Positions 1-10,262 of a stretch of 64,000 bases of DNA are shown here, piece after piece (within the stretch, counting starts at the first letter, position 1; the number at the start of each line of letters is the position of its first letter). A model generated the notes under the pieces. It was not told where the DNA came from, did no database searches, and saw nothing but the letters and a program-made list of their open reading frames with translations. This DNA comes from Portulaca oleracea (lineage: Eukaryota > Streptophyta > Magnoliopsida > Caryophyllales > Portulacaceae). The position numbers and the translations under genes are program-made. The DNA is taken from the NCBI GenBank assembly GCA_029582165.1, contig CM055874.1, positions 26,563,883-26,627,882 of the forward strand, read 5' to 3'.

Positions 1-717
1 TTTTCCAAGATGGAACATTTTATTCCATGCCATACTACTTATGATGCTACTAAGGTTGCAAACATTTATTTTGAGGAAATAGTGAAGCTACATGGAATTC
101 CAAAGACCATGGTGAGTGATCGAGATTCCAAGTTCCTTTGTCATTTTTGGCTTACTTTATGGAAGAAGCTTGGTACAACATTGAGGTTTAGCACCGCATG
201 TCATCCACAAACGGATGGACAAACCGAAGTGACTAATCGAACTTTGGGAGCTCTTCTTCGGATATTGGTTAGTAAAGACAAGAAGGGTTGGGATACTCTT
301 CTATGTCATGCTGAATTTGCCTTCAATCGAAGTCCAAGTAAAGCCACAGGGTTGTCACCTTTTCAAGTTGTTTATGGAAGGAACCCTCTCCAACCTATGG
401 ATCTCACGCCCATCTCTACATCAACAAAGTTTAGTTTTGAAGCTAACAAAAGGGTGGAAGAGATTAAGAAGCTACATGAGGAGGTTCGAGCTAAAATTGA
501 GAAGTATACCTCAAGTGTCTCAAGTAGAGTGAATAAATCAAGAAATAAGGTTGTATTTGAGCCTGGAGATCTTGTTTGGATTCACTTGAAGAAAGAAAGA
601 TTTCCTACTAAGAGGAAAGGTAAGCTTGCACCAAGAGGAGATGGTCCTTATAAAGTTTTGGAGAAGATTGGTTATAACGCTTATAAATTGCAACTTGGAG
701 AAGACTATGAAGGGAGT
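1..717 (+). pseudogene. Integrase core and C-terminal part, family A (interrupted)
   Basis: The frame is open from base 1 (F-S-K at 1-9) to the insertion at 718. It covers the end of the first integrase core strand, then VSDRDSKF with the second catalytic Asp, then the HPQTDGQTEVTN block with the catalytic Glu, then the GDLVW...ERFP...GPYKVL region typical of Ty3/gypsy integrase C-termini. The first catalytic Asp and the HHCC zinc finger lie left of the window. The frame is interrupted only by R1: without R1 and one GGAGT copy it reads straight into 4986. This was probably an intact integrase when R1 landed. Confidence 0.9.
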
Positions 718-1723
718 TGATGTATAATGGGATCAAGGATGATCACATTACACAACAATATAAGGATCTTTAAAAACCAAGATAAGAATCTTGCTTCTCA
801 AAGTTCTTAAGGATCCAAAAATGAATGAAAAAGGATGAAGATAAACGAAAAGATGGTGACATTCGTTTACCAAGATTGAAGATCAATTGAAGTTTTGATG
901 AATGATGGATGAATGACGAATTGAGGGGATGAACGATTGATGAATGATGATGAACGATGACTTCTTGAACACTTGTTGGACGAATATGGAGTGGACGAAT
1001 GGTTCTTGATAGATTGAATGTTGATTGATGCTTGAAAGATTAGTCAAAGATGGATGAATGCTTGAATGAACGAATTGGATGAATGAATGATAGATTTGGC
1101 TCTTGAAGATTCTTGGACGATACAGACACACCACCTTCAAGAATGCTTCAATCTCTTCCTATCACCACTTAGGACGCCACCCTAAGCTAGAAGAAGATGA
1201 TAGAATGGAATCTCCCTCAAGAGAAACGAAATACTAGCGAAAGTTAGAGAGAAAACAACACCTTGTGTTTGTATTTGATTCATTGAATGAATGAGATTAC
1301 AAGAGGCCTAAGGGGGGTATTTATAGTAATCCTAGTCCTCCCTAGACATGTAAAAATCAAGAATTAGGCTCCTTGAGGCTTACATCATGCTACACATTTA
1401 TTACATCATAAAAACTCTAAGATACAACTCTAGAAAGAAAAGACTATAACTCCTTCAATACTTGTCCAAACTTCAAGATTCAAAAACCATTGGAAAGCTG
1501 TTTCAATGCTCTTCAATACGTCTTTGGATGACTTCCTCATTAGCCGCATGTATCTAGAGTTATAGAGTAAATTACCAAACTGCCCTTGTTGAAATCATTC
1601 AAATGAAAGGGATACTTGAGTGAATGATGCTCTTTTCCATATAACCGAGTATTAGGCTCCTATGATGCATATTGGATGTCTTCCTTGATGTCCTTTATGT
1701 ATATAGCCATCAAATATACATCA
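718..1723 (-). repeat. 3' LTR of R1 (1006 bp)
   Basis: It begins TGATGTATAATGGG and ends TACATCA on the plus strand and matches 3973-4980 over its length. The TATA-like sequence is the complement of tatttata near 1318-1325. U5 (left part) is rich in TGAATGAA-type repeats. The terminal hairpin at the U3 end (1695-1723) is partly eroded here, with TTTATGTAT in one arm. Confidence 0.95.
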
Positions 1724-1733
1724 TACTCCCCCG
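1724..1733 (-). other. Polypurine tract of R1
   Basis: On the minus strand this reads CGGGGGAGTA directly before the 3' LTR, the expected site for plus-strand DNA priming. The same tract adjoins the R2 and R3 3' LTRs and the B LTRs. Confidence 0.85.
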
Positions 1734-1786
1734 ATTTAAAAAGTTTGTCCTCAAACTTTGAGCATCAACTCTCTTACTTGCCTTCT

Positions 1787-2392
1787 TCACAAGAAATTAC
1801 AATATTTCTTCTTAAATGTTTTGAAATCATCGTAGACTCCCTTACAAAACTTCCTCAACTTCTTCCAAAATAACCCAATGGCGCTTTTGGACTTTGTTTC
1901 TCGATACTCCACCATGGGTATAGGAATTCCATGTAACTCTAAAATTTCAAAATCCACAATTTGGCCTTCATCATTTAATATGAAGCGATCTACTCTCGAA
2001 TGATCACCCGTGACTATATTCTCTGGTCTTCTTCGAATCCTTGGCACTTCAACCATAAGATTCAAGTGGATATCTCTAGGGTGCACATGATAGATACGTT
2101 CCATTGGAGAATTCAAGATTGGAGGGTTGCTTAATTTGCATTCCTCCAAGTTTGTAAAAATAAGATCCTTATGCTCTTCATATCCATGATATTCCTTCTT
2201 CATGATTGTTACAATGCTACTTTCATCCTCCTTGGGCCGTGGGTTAGAAGATGGTGGTAGAGGTGTCAAAGTGATCTTCTTTTGGTGGAGGGTGAGAGTG
2301 TAAGTGTTGGCCCTCCCATCATGTATGACACTCCTATCGAACAACCATAGCCTTCCCAACAAAATATGACAAGTATCCATAGGCTTAGCCAT
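1787..2392 (-). pseudogene. R1 post-protease segment and degenerate integrase tail
   Basis: A 201-codon frame. It starts with the CHILLGRxWLFDR block that follows the protease in all these families, continues through an EEHKDLIFTNLEE spacer, then runs directly into a segment that aligns with integrase. LNLMVEVPRIRRR corresponds to LDFVVGLPRTQRG, and ELHGIPIPMVEYRETKS to KLHGIPKTMVSDRDSK. Both visible catalytic Asp positions are lost (N and Y). The HHCC finger, RT and RNase H are missing between spacer and tail. The same tail, with the same lost Asp residues, ends R3, so it is a family trait. Function unknown. Confidence 0.8.
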
Positions 2393-3675
2393 TGTATAGT
2401 GTAGGGTGTGGGATGAGGGCTAATCTCCATTTGCAATTTCTCGACCATTGTTGTAGAAGCGGCATTGGTGCAACTTCCTCCATCTATGATCAATGAGCAT
2501 ACTTTTCCTTTGATGGTACAACGAGAGCGAAAGATAGCCTCCCTTTGTACTTGATCATTTGGCACTGGAACTTCATTTAAGGCCCTTCCTACTACAAGTA
2601 ACTCTCCATCATCCGGCTCCTCTACACATTCTTCAACATTTTCTTCCTCATTCACGTCAACTCCCTTTTCCTCTTCACTCTCATTTTCATGACACTCCGG
2701 TTCTACATAGAAAGCACTTTGATATTCCACCAAAGATACTACTCTCTTGTTTAGGCACTCCGAAGCATAATGTCCCAACCCTTGGCATCGAAAACACCTT
2801 CTTGATGCTAGGAATTTGGTTTCTTGGACTTGGGGTTTATGGATGGATGGGGGCTGATTTTGTGGAGTTTTTGTGTTTGGGGGTTTTGTAGGGAATGTGG
2901 AATTTTGTTATGGCGTGTGTGGGAATGTAGGGTGGGATGATTCTTGTGGAGTTTGGTACTTGTTCAAGACTTCTTTTCCCTTATTTCTCCTTTGCCTCTC
3001 AACTTTAAGGGATAAAGAACTCAATTCATCCAAAGTTTTGTATGATTGCAACTCAACAATGTGTCTAATCCAATCATTAAGACCAAAAAGATAACGTACC
3101 AAAGTTTGTGGTTCATTCTCTTTGATATCACAACGCCAAAGAAGATGTTCAAACTCCTTTGTATATTCCTCCACACTTTTGCTCCCTTGAACCAATCGTT
3201 GTAGCTTGTAGTAGTTATCTTGGAGATAACTTGGTTGTAGAAACTTCTCTTGGAGCTTCTTCTTCATCTTATCCCACGTTCTAATCTTGTCCTTGCCCTT
3301 AGCTCGCCTCTTCTTTTGCAAATTGGCCCACCATATGGACGCATGTTTTCGCAATTTAAGAGCCACATACTTCACTTTCTTCTCATCATCAACTTCTTTA
3401 AGATCAAAAATACGTTCATCAGTTTGCATCCAATCTAAGAAGTTTTCAGGAATCTCCACTTTGAAACCAAAATGTTCTTCCCTTCTTTAACGTCTACTAC
3501 TTTAAGCATCCTCCTCATCTTCTTGAGGTTTTCTCACAAAAGAATCATCACGCATCTCTCTATGTTGAAGATGCATGTATCTCTTTAGTTGATTGTTGAG
3601 ATAGGTGATTCTTTTCTCTAATGCTTCAACATCTTCTTGGGGCTCCGTAGGTGTCGAAGTGCTTGAATCTTCCAT
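2266..3675 (-). pseudogene. R1 Gag and protease region (broken)
   Basis: Gag starts at ATG 3675-3673 (MEDSS...), preceded by an in-frame F-K that is probably not translated. It contains the Gag core (NFLDWMQT, KLRKHASIWWANLQKKR, KMKKKLQEKFL, YYKLQRLVQGSKSVEEYTKEFEHLLWRCD) and the end of the zinc knuckle (GHYASEC). The protease motif IIDGGSCTNAAS follows. Damage: the acidic region after codon 40 is lost with a stop near 3502, a short deletion lies near 3459, CAA became TAA at about 2908, and roughly 100 bp are deleted after YTIQWLS near 2390, which shifts the frame. Confidence 0.85.
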
Positions 3676-3956
3676 CTTGAACAATCTTGGTGTAGAAAGA
3701 TTGCACGAACACGGTTTTGGGGTTTTGGGAGGGTAAAGGACGAGAGGGGATTTGTGTTTGGGGCGTATTGTGTTTGGGTTATGGGTTCTTTGTGGAGTTT
3801 ATGGTTCTTTATGAGTTCTTGATGGGTTCTTGTTGAGTTCTTTATGAGTTCTTGGAAGAACTTTGGGTGGCGTGTGATGGTGGGATGTTGGGGACGGATT
3901 TGTGATGGAAAGATGGTAAAAAGATGGAACAAGAACTAAGAGAATCAATCTCCTAA

Positions 3957-3968
3957 GCTCTGATACCA
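3957..3968 (-). other. Primer binding site of R1 (tRNA-iMet type)
   Basis: Minus strand TGGTATCAGAGC, complementary to the 3' end of plant initiator-Met tRNA, lies 4 bases inside the 5' LTR boundary at 3973. The segment 3676-3956 is untranslated leader with repeated GTTCTTGATG/GAGTTCTT motifs and no gene. Confidence 0.92.
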
Positions 3969-3972
3969 ATTT

Positions 3973-4980
3973 TGATGTATAATGGGATCAATGATGATCA
4001 CATTACACAACAATATAAGGATCTTTAAAAACCAAGATAAGAATCTTGCTTCTCAAAGTTCTTAAGGATCCAAAAATGAATGAAAAAGGATGAAGATAAA
4101 CGAAAAGATGGTGAAATTCGTTTACCAAGATTAAAGATCAATTGAAGTTTTGATGAATGATGGATGAATGACGAATTGAGGGGATGAACGATTGATGAAT
4201 GATGATGAACGATGACTTCTTGAACACTTGATGGACGAATATGGAGTGGACGAATGGTTCTTGATAGATTGAATGTTGATTGATGCTTGAAAGATCAATC
4301 AAAGATGGATGAATGCTTGAATGAACGAATTGGATGAATGAATGATAGATTTGGCTCTTGAAGATTCTTGGAGGATACAGACACACCACCTTCAAGAATG
4401 CTTCAATCTCTTCCTATTACCACTTAGGAAGCCACCCTAAGCTAGAAGAAGATGATAGAATTGAATCTCCCTCAAGAGAAACGAAATACTAGCAAAAGCT
4501 CGAGAGAAAACAACACCTTGTGTTTGTATTTGATTTATTGAATGAATGAGATTACAAGAGGCCTAAGGGGGGTATTTATAGTAATCCTAGCCCTCCCTAG
4601 ACGTGTACAAATCAAGAATTAGGCCCCTTGAGGCTTACATCATCCTACACATTTATTACATCATAAAAACTCTAAAATACAACTCTAGAAAGAAAAGTCT
4701 ATAACTCCTTCAATACTTGTCCAAACCTCTAGATTCAAAAACCATTGGAAAGCTCTTTCAATGCTCTTCAATATGTCTTTGGATGACTTCCTCATTAGAC
4801 GCATGTATCTAGAGTTGTAGATTAAATTACCAAACTGCCCTTGTTGAAATCATTCAAACGAAAGGGATACTTGAGTGAATGATGCTCTTTTTCACATATA
4901 ACCGAGTATTAGGCTCCTATGATGCATATTGGATGTCTTCCTTGATGTCCTTGATGTATATGGCCATCAAATATACATCA
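3973..4980 (-). repeat. 5' LTR of R1 (1008 bp)
   Basis: Complete LTR. The U3 end at 4952-4980 forms a hairpin: TGATGTATAT pairs with ATATACATCA around a 9-base loop. A TATA-box complement (tatttata) lies near 4574. Confidence 0.95.
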
Positions 4981-4985
4981 GGAGT

Positions 4986-5225
4986 TGCACTTTTAATGTG
5001 AGTGATCTCAAGCCCTTTTATGGAGATAATGGAGAACTTCCTAGTTTGAGGACAAACTCTTTTCAACTAGGGGGGAATGATGTAGATTTGGTCCCAAACC
5101 TACATCATGGAAGCCAAGTACTTGGTTACTTTCGAAAGGAGCTTGAAACTATCACATGTGGTACACATTCGAATAGTCTTAACTATGGAGGAGTGATGAT
5201 TTGTTCTCTAACTCAAGAACCATGA
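4986..5225 (+). pseudogene. Integrase C-terminus of A1, reading into the 3' LTR
   Basis: Continues the frame left at 717: CTFNVSDLKPFYGDNGELPSL, then LGG over the polypurine tract, then about 50 more codons inside the LTR, ending with CSLTQEP at 5225. The same C-terminus, also extending into the LTR, is seen in A2 (ends at 7794) and A4 (ends at 55116). CRM-type elements are known to have an integrase C-terminus close to or overlapping the 3' LTR. I see no chromodomain. Confidence 0.8.
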
Positions 5226-5899
5226 AGCTACCAAGGAAAGTATCCTAGAGTGAAATGATATACTTTTCAAGAGCTTTCCAATGGTTCAAGAATCTTTAGA
5301 TTTGGATAGGTATAGAGAAAGTTATCATCAAATGTAATCTAGCTTAGTATACTTGTTTCTTTATGATGTCATTCTTGTAATAGATGATGTAAGCTAGTTT
5401 ACTCCTTTTTCTTGAAATGTACACGCCAAGGGGGGGTCCTCTATTAGTATAAGTAGACCCCTTGGGTGCCTTGTAATCCCATTCAATTCAATACAATGAA
5501 ATACAATGTTCAAACAAACACATGTTGTTGTTTTCTCTCGAGCCTTGCTAGATTTCGAACTCTTGAGGGAGTTTCGAGTTTCTCCCCTTCTTCTATCCAA
5601 GGTTGGCATCCTTGGTGGTGAAAGGAAGGAATTGAAGAGTCTTGAAGGTGGTGTGTCTATATCCTCCAACGAGCTTCAATCGCCATTATCATTCGTTTCA
5701 ATTCAAAGCATTCAATCGTCCATTCGTTCATCAATCACATTCATTTGGTAATCATCTTTCATAGTTCTTTCCATCTTTCTCATCCAATTCCATTCCATTT
5801 TTGAATCCTAAGAACTTTGAGAAGGGAGATCTTCATCTTTGCTCTTAAAGATCCTAAACTCTTTTGTGTAATGAGATCTTTTGATCCCATTATACATCA
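5078..5899 (+). repeat. 3' LTR of A1 (822 bp)
   Basis: Begins TGATGTAGATTTGG after the tract CTAGGGGGGAA and ends CCCATTATACATCA. The first 30 bases (5078-5107) are an imperfect hairpin. The promoter box reads TATAAGTA near 5450, where the A4 copy has TATAAATA. Confidence 0.93.
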
Positions 5900-6208
5900 C
5901 AAAATGAACTAAGCTAGATTAAAACAATGATAACTTGCTCGTTTCAAATCCAAATTCCAAGATTCAAAAACCATTGGAAAGTTCTTTGAATAGTCTATCT
6001 TTGATTCTAGGATGACTTTCTCAAAAGCTTTATGGTTCTTGAGATATAGAGCAAATTACCGAGCTGCCCTTGTTGAAGCCATTCGTTTGTGTAAGAGACA
6101 TGAGTGAAAGGTGCTCCTTTTCCATGTAATCAAGTATTTAGCTCCTTTGGTGTGTATTTGATGTCTCCCTTGATGACCTTGATGTATATGGCTATCAAAT
6201 ATACATCA
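5900..6208 (-). repeat. B-family LTR remnant (U3 end)
   Basis: Matches the right third of the LTR at 11739-12728 (from caaaatgaactaagctag to CAAATATACATCA). It is the target into which A1 inserted. The rest of this LTR lies left of A1, outside the window. Confidence 0.85.
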
Positions 6209-7941
6209 ATAATGGGATCACAAGATCTCATTACACAAAAGGGTTTAGGATCTTTAAGAGTGAAGATGAAAATCTCCCTTCTCAAAGTTCTTAGGATTCG
6301 AAAATGGAATGGAAATGGATAGAAAAGATGGAAAGAACTATGAAAGATGATTACCAAACGAATGTAGTTGATGAACGAATGGATGATCGATTTAATGCTT
6401 TTGATTGAATGAACGATAATGACGATTGAAGCTCCTTTGAAGGATAAAGACACACCACCTTCAAGACTCTTCAATTCCTTCCTTTCACCACCAAGGATGC
6501 CAACCTTGGATAGAAGAAGGGGAGAAACTCGAAACTCCCTCAAGAGTTCGAAATCTAGCAAGGCTAGAGAGAAAACAACAACATGTGTTTGTTTGAACAT
6601 TGTATTTCATTGTATTGAATTGAATGGGATTACAAGGCACCCAAGGGGTCTATTGAAAATGGGAAAACTAGCAAGGCTAGAGAGAAAACAACAACATCAA
6701 GTGTTTGTTTGGATTTTGTATATTGATTGAATTGAATTGAATGAGATTACAAGGCACCCAAGGGGTCTATTTATACTAATAGAGGACCCTCTTGGCATGT
6801 ACATTTCAAGAAAAAGGAGTAAACTAGCTTACATCATCTAATACAAGAATGACATCATAAAGAAACAAGTGGACTAAGCTAGATTACATTTGATGATAAC
6901 TCTCTCAATTCTTATCCAAATCTAAAGATTCTTGAACCATTGGAAAGCTCTTGAAAAGTAGATCATTTCACTCTAGGATACTTTCTGATGTATAATGGGA
7001 TCAAGAGATCTCATTACACATAGAAATCAGGATCTATAAAAACCAAGATAAGAATCTTGCTTCTCAAAGTTCTTAAAGATCAACCAAATTGAATGAAATG
7101 ATGTATAATAGGATCAAGGATGATCAAATTATACAAAAGATTAGGATCTTTAAGTGGTTCTTTAAGATTGAATGAATGAATGAATGAATGAATGGATGGA
7201 TAAACGAATGGAATGGACGAAATGGATGAATGAAATGAATGAAATGAGAGTGTAAATGGATAGAATGTAAGTTTCTTGAATGATTGAATGATATTCAAAT
7301 GAATCTTGAATTTGAAACAATGTAGAAACAAAAACAAGATCTAATGAAAACTAGAAAGAAACTCACGATGTGAATGATTAATGATATTGGCTTTGAAGAT
7401 TCTTGGAGGATACAGCCACACCACCTTCAATGCTTCAATCTCTTCCTATCACCACCTAGGACGCCACCCTAAGCTAGAAGAAGAAGATAGGATCGAATCT
7501 CCCTCAAGAGAAACGAAAGACTAGCAAAAGCTAGAGAGAAAACAACACCATGTGTTTGTATTTGATATATGAATGAATGAGATTACAAGAGGCCTAAGGG
7601 CATGTATCTAGAGTTATAGAGTAAATTACCAAACTTCCCTTGTTGAATTCATTCAAACGAGAGGGATACTTGAGTGAATTATGCTCTTTTGCCATATAAT
7701 CGAGTATTAGGCTCTTATGATGTATATTGGATGTCTTCCTTGATGTCCTTGATGTATATGGCCATCAAATATACATCAGTTTCCTTGGTAGCTTCATGGT
7801 TCTTGAGTTAGAGAGCAAATCATCACTCCTCCATGGTTAAGACTTTTCGAATGTGAACCACATGTGATAGTTTCATGCTCCTTTTGAATGTAGCCAAGTA
7901 CTTGGCTTCCATGATGTAGGTTTGGGACCAAATCTACATCA
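6209..7941 (-). repeat. 3' LTR of A2, with D insert and internal duplication
   Basis: Matches A LTRs at 31483-32306 and 5078-5899 (inverted). It is longer because D1 sits at 6986-7778 and because a segment of about 117 bp, from ctagcaaggctagagag to ggcacccaaggggtct, occurs twice (about 6553-6655 and 6670-6771). Confidence 0.88.
6986..7778 (-). mobile_element. D1: solo LTR, mosaic, near-TSD CTTTC/GTTTC
   Basis: TG...CA unit flanked by CTTTC (6981-6985) and GTTTC (7779-7783), an imperfect 5 bp duplication. There is no PBS, polypurine tract or coding sequence. A second LTR-type start (TGATGTATAATAGG) lies 113 bp in, at 7099; the other D copy has the same 113 bp spacing. The right part matches R LTRs. 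A (GAAT)n microsatellite lies at 7170-7193. Confidence 0.82.
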
Positions 7942-9317
7942 TTCCCCCCTAGTTGAAAAGAGTTTGTCCTCAAACTAGGAAGTTCTCCATTATCTCCATA
8001 AAAGGGCTTGAGATCACTCACATTAAAAGTGCAATTCCCTTCATAGTCTTCTCCAAGTTGCAATTTATAAGCGTTATCACCAATCTTCACCGAAACTTTA
8101 TAAGGACCATCTCCTCTTGGTGCAAGCTTACCTTTCCTCTTAGTAGGAAATCTTTCTTTCTTCAAGTGAATCCAAACAAGATCTCCAGGCTCAAATACAA
8201 CGTTCTTCCTTGATTTATTCACTCGACTTGATACACTTTAGGTATACTTCTCAATTTTAGCTCGAACCTCCTCATATAGCTTCTTAATCTCTTCCACCCT
8301 CTTGTTAGCTTCAAAACTAAACTTTGTTGATGTAGAGATGGGCGTGAGATCCATTGGTTGGAGATGGTTCCTTCCCTAAACAACTTGAAAAGGTGACAAC
8401 CCTGTGGCTTTACTTGGACTTCGATTGAAGGCAAATTCAGCATGACATAGAAGAGTATCCCAACCCTTCTTGTCTTTACTTACCAATATCCGAAGTAGAG
8501 CTCCCAAATTTCGATTAGTCACTTCGGTTTGTCCATCCGTTTGTGGATGACATGCGGTGCTAAACTTCAATGTTGTACCAAGCTTCTTCCATAAAGTAAG
8601 CCAAAAATGACTAAGGAACTTGGAATCTCGATCACTCACCATGGTCTTTGGAATGCCATGTAGCTTCACTATTTCCTCAAAATAAAGGTTTGCAACCTTA
8701 GTAGCATCATAAGTAGTATGGCATGGAATAAAATGTGCCATCTTGGAAAATCTATCAACGACCACCATAATAGAATCTTTGCCTCTTTGTGTTCTTGGTA
8801 GACCAACAACGAAGTCTAAACTCACATCTTCCCATGGATGATGTGGAATGGGCAAAGGAGTATACAACCCTTGTGGTAAAGCATGTGCCTTTAAAATATT
8901 GCAAGTATTACACCTCTTTACCATGTGCTCAACATCTTTAATCATGCTTGGCCAGAAATAATGTTCCTTCATCATAAGGTAGGTCTTCTCAATTCCAAAG
9001 TGACCCGCCAATGATCCACCATGGACCTCCATGATTAACAACTCTTGCATGCTACTTTTAGGGATACAAAGTTGATTCCCTTTGAAGAGAAACCCATTTT
9101 CAATGTGAAAAAGTTGATGGGGATGCTTCTTACAAAGCTCATAAACCTCCTTAAAATCCTCATCATTTTCATATAACTCTTTGATATGCTCAAAACCAAG
9201 GACTCTTGAATCTAAAACATGGGTAAGTAAGTACCTTCTTGATAAAGTATCCGCTCCTTTGTTTAGATGACCCGCTTTATGTTTGATCACAAAATGGAAT
9301 GCTTGCATATACTCCAC
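7794..9317 (-). pseudogene. A2 integrase
   Basis: Read from 9317 leftward: the RNase H/IN linker ([21 protein letters not shown]), the HHCC finger (GGSLAGHFGIEKTY...CNTC), SLDFVVGLP with the first catalytic Asp, VSDRDSKF with the second, HPQTDGQTEVTN with the Glu, and the GDLVW...ERFP C-terminal part, extending into the LTR to 7794. The DDE triad is complete. Stops: TAT to TAG near 8378 and TCA to TAA near 8237. Confidence 0.9.
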
Positions 9318-9353
9318 CCATTTGGCGTGCCTTGGGTTTAACTTGTGTTGCCC

Positions 9354-10262
9354 TTAGATGAATTTAAGAGCTTCATGATCACTATGTAAGATGAATTCAC
9401 CACTTAGAAGATAATGCCTCCAATGTTCAAGAGCTCTTATGATGGCATAGAACTCTTTGTCATAGGTGCTATACTTCCTCTTAGCTTCATTCAACTTCTC
9501 ACTAAAGTAAGAAATGGGGCGGCCTTCTTGGGTTAGGACGGCTCCAATTCCTACTCCACTTGCGTCCACTTCAACTTCAAACACTTTATCAAAACATGGT
9601 AAAGCAAGAATAGGTGCATGGCACAATTTCTCCTTAATCACTTCAAACGCTTCATTAGCACCTATAGTCCATGTAAACTCCTTCTCTTTTAACAATTAGG
9701 TCATAGGTGCAAGAATGGAGCTAAAATTCCTTATAAACCTTCTATAGAAAGATGCCCTCTTTTGAAAGAACATATCCAAGGAACACAATCTTGGATGAGA
9801 AGAAATGGCATTTCTCCAAATTTGCGTAGAGCTTCTCCTTCTCCAAGATGTACATGACCAACTCTAGATGCTTTACATGTTCCCTTTCACTTCTACTATA
9901 TACAAGAATATCATCAAAGTAAACCACTACACATTTGCCAATAAGAGGCTTCAATACATGATTCATTAAACGCATAAAAGTAGATGGTGCATTTGTAAGG
10001 CCAAATGGCATCACAAGCCTTTCATATAAGCCCTCCTTGGTCTTTAATGCCGTTTTCCACTCATCTCCTTCATGAATCCTTATTTGATGATATCCACTCC
10101 TCAAATCAACTTTACAGAACAAAACACTTCCATGTAGTTCATCAAGTAGATCCTCAAGGCGTGGGATTGGGAATCTATACTTGATTGTGATTTTGGTTAT
10201 GGCTCGACAATCCATACACATTCTTTGAGACCCATCTTTCTTAGGCACAAGTAAGACCGGAA
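9354..10262 (-). pseudogene. A2 reverse transcriptase and RNase H
   Basis: RT from [16 protein letters not shown] through [13 protein letters not shown] and YFDDILVYS; the three catalytic Asp residues are present. About 105 bp are deleted at about 9750-9760, removing the thumb/connection segment from VLSKEGI to FYRRF, with GCAT microhomology. RNase H follows ([24 protein letters not shown]). CAA to TAA at about 9354 and GAA to TAA near 9698 break the frame. A one-base loss near 10262 shifts RT out of frame with gag-pro. Confidence 0.88.

Larger units (their letters stand above)
718..4980 (-). mobile_element. R1: complete non-autonomous Ty3/gypsy element, TSD GGAGT
   Basis: A structurally complete element on the minus strand: 3' LTR 718-1723, internal region 1724-3972, 5' LTR 3973-4980. 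GGAGT lies at 713-717 and again at 4981-4985, a perfect 5 bp target duplication inside A1 integrase. LTR ends are TG...CA with the 8 bp inverted termini TGATGTAT/ATACATCA. The internal region is only 2249 bp. It holds gag, a protease segment and a degenerate integrase tail. No RT or RNase H sequence is present. It must have been mobilised in trans. Confidence 0.95.
1..5899 (+). mobile_element. A1: Ty3/gypsy family A element, 3' part only, split by nested R1
   Basis: The window opens inside the integrase gene of a family A element. After removing the insertion at 718-4985, the integrase frame continues into a polypurine tract (about 5069-5077) and a complete 3' LTR at 5078-5899. Everything 5' of the integrase core lies outside the window. 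The right flank (5900 on) is the interior of a B-type LTR, so A1 inserted into a B LTR. The right-hand target duplication would be CAAAA at 5900-5904; the left copy is not visible. Confidence 0.9.

Noticed and set aside
2559..2891. Opposite-strand frames over gag and protease regions (for example 2559-2891, 30326-30796, 33444-33734)
   Set aside because: They mirror the Pro-rich linker and acidic spacer of the real minus-strand genes and contain no recognisable domain.
4986..5225. Chromodomain at the integrase C-terminus of family A
   Set aside because: I looked for the aromatic-rich chromodomain pattern after NVSDLKP and did not see it in A, C, E or G.
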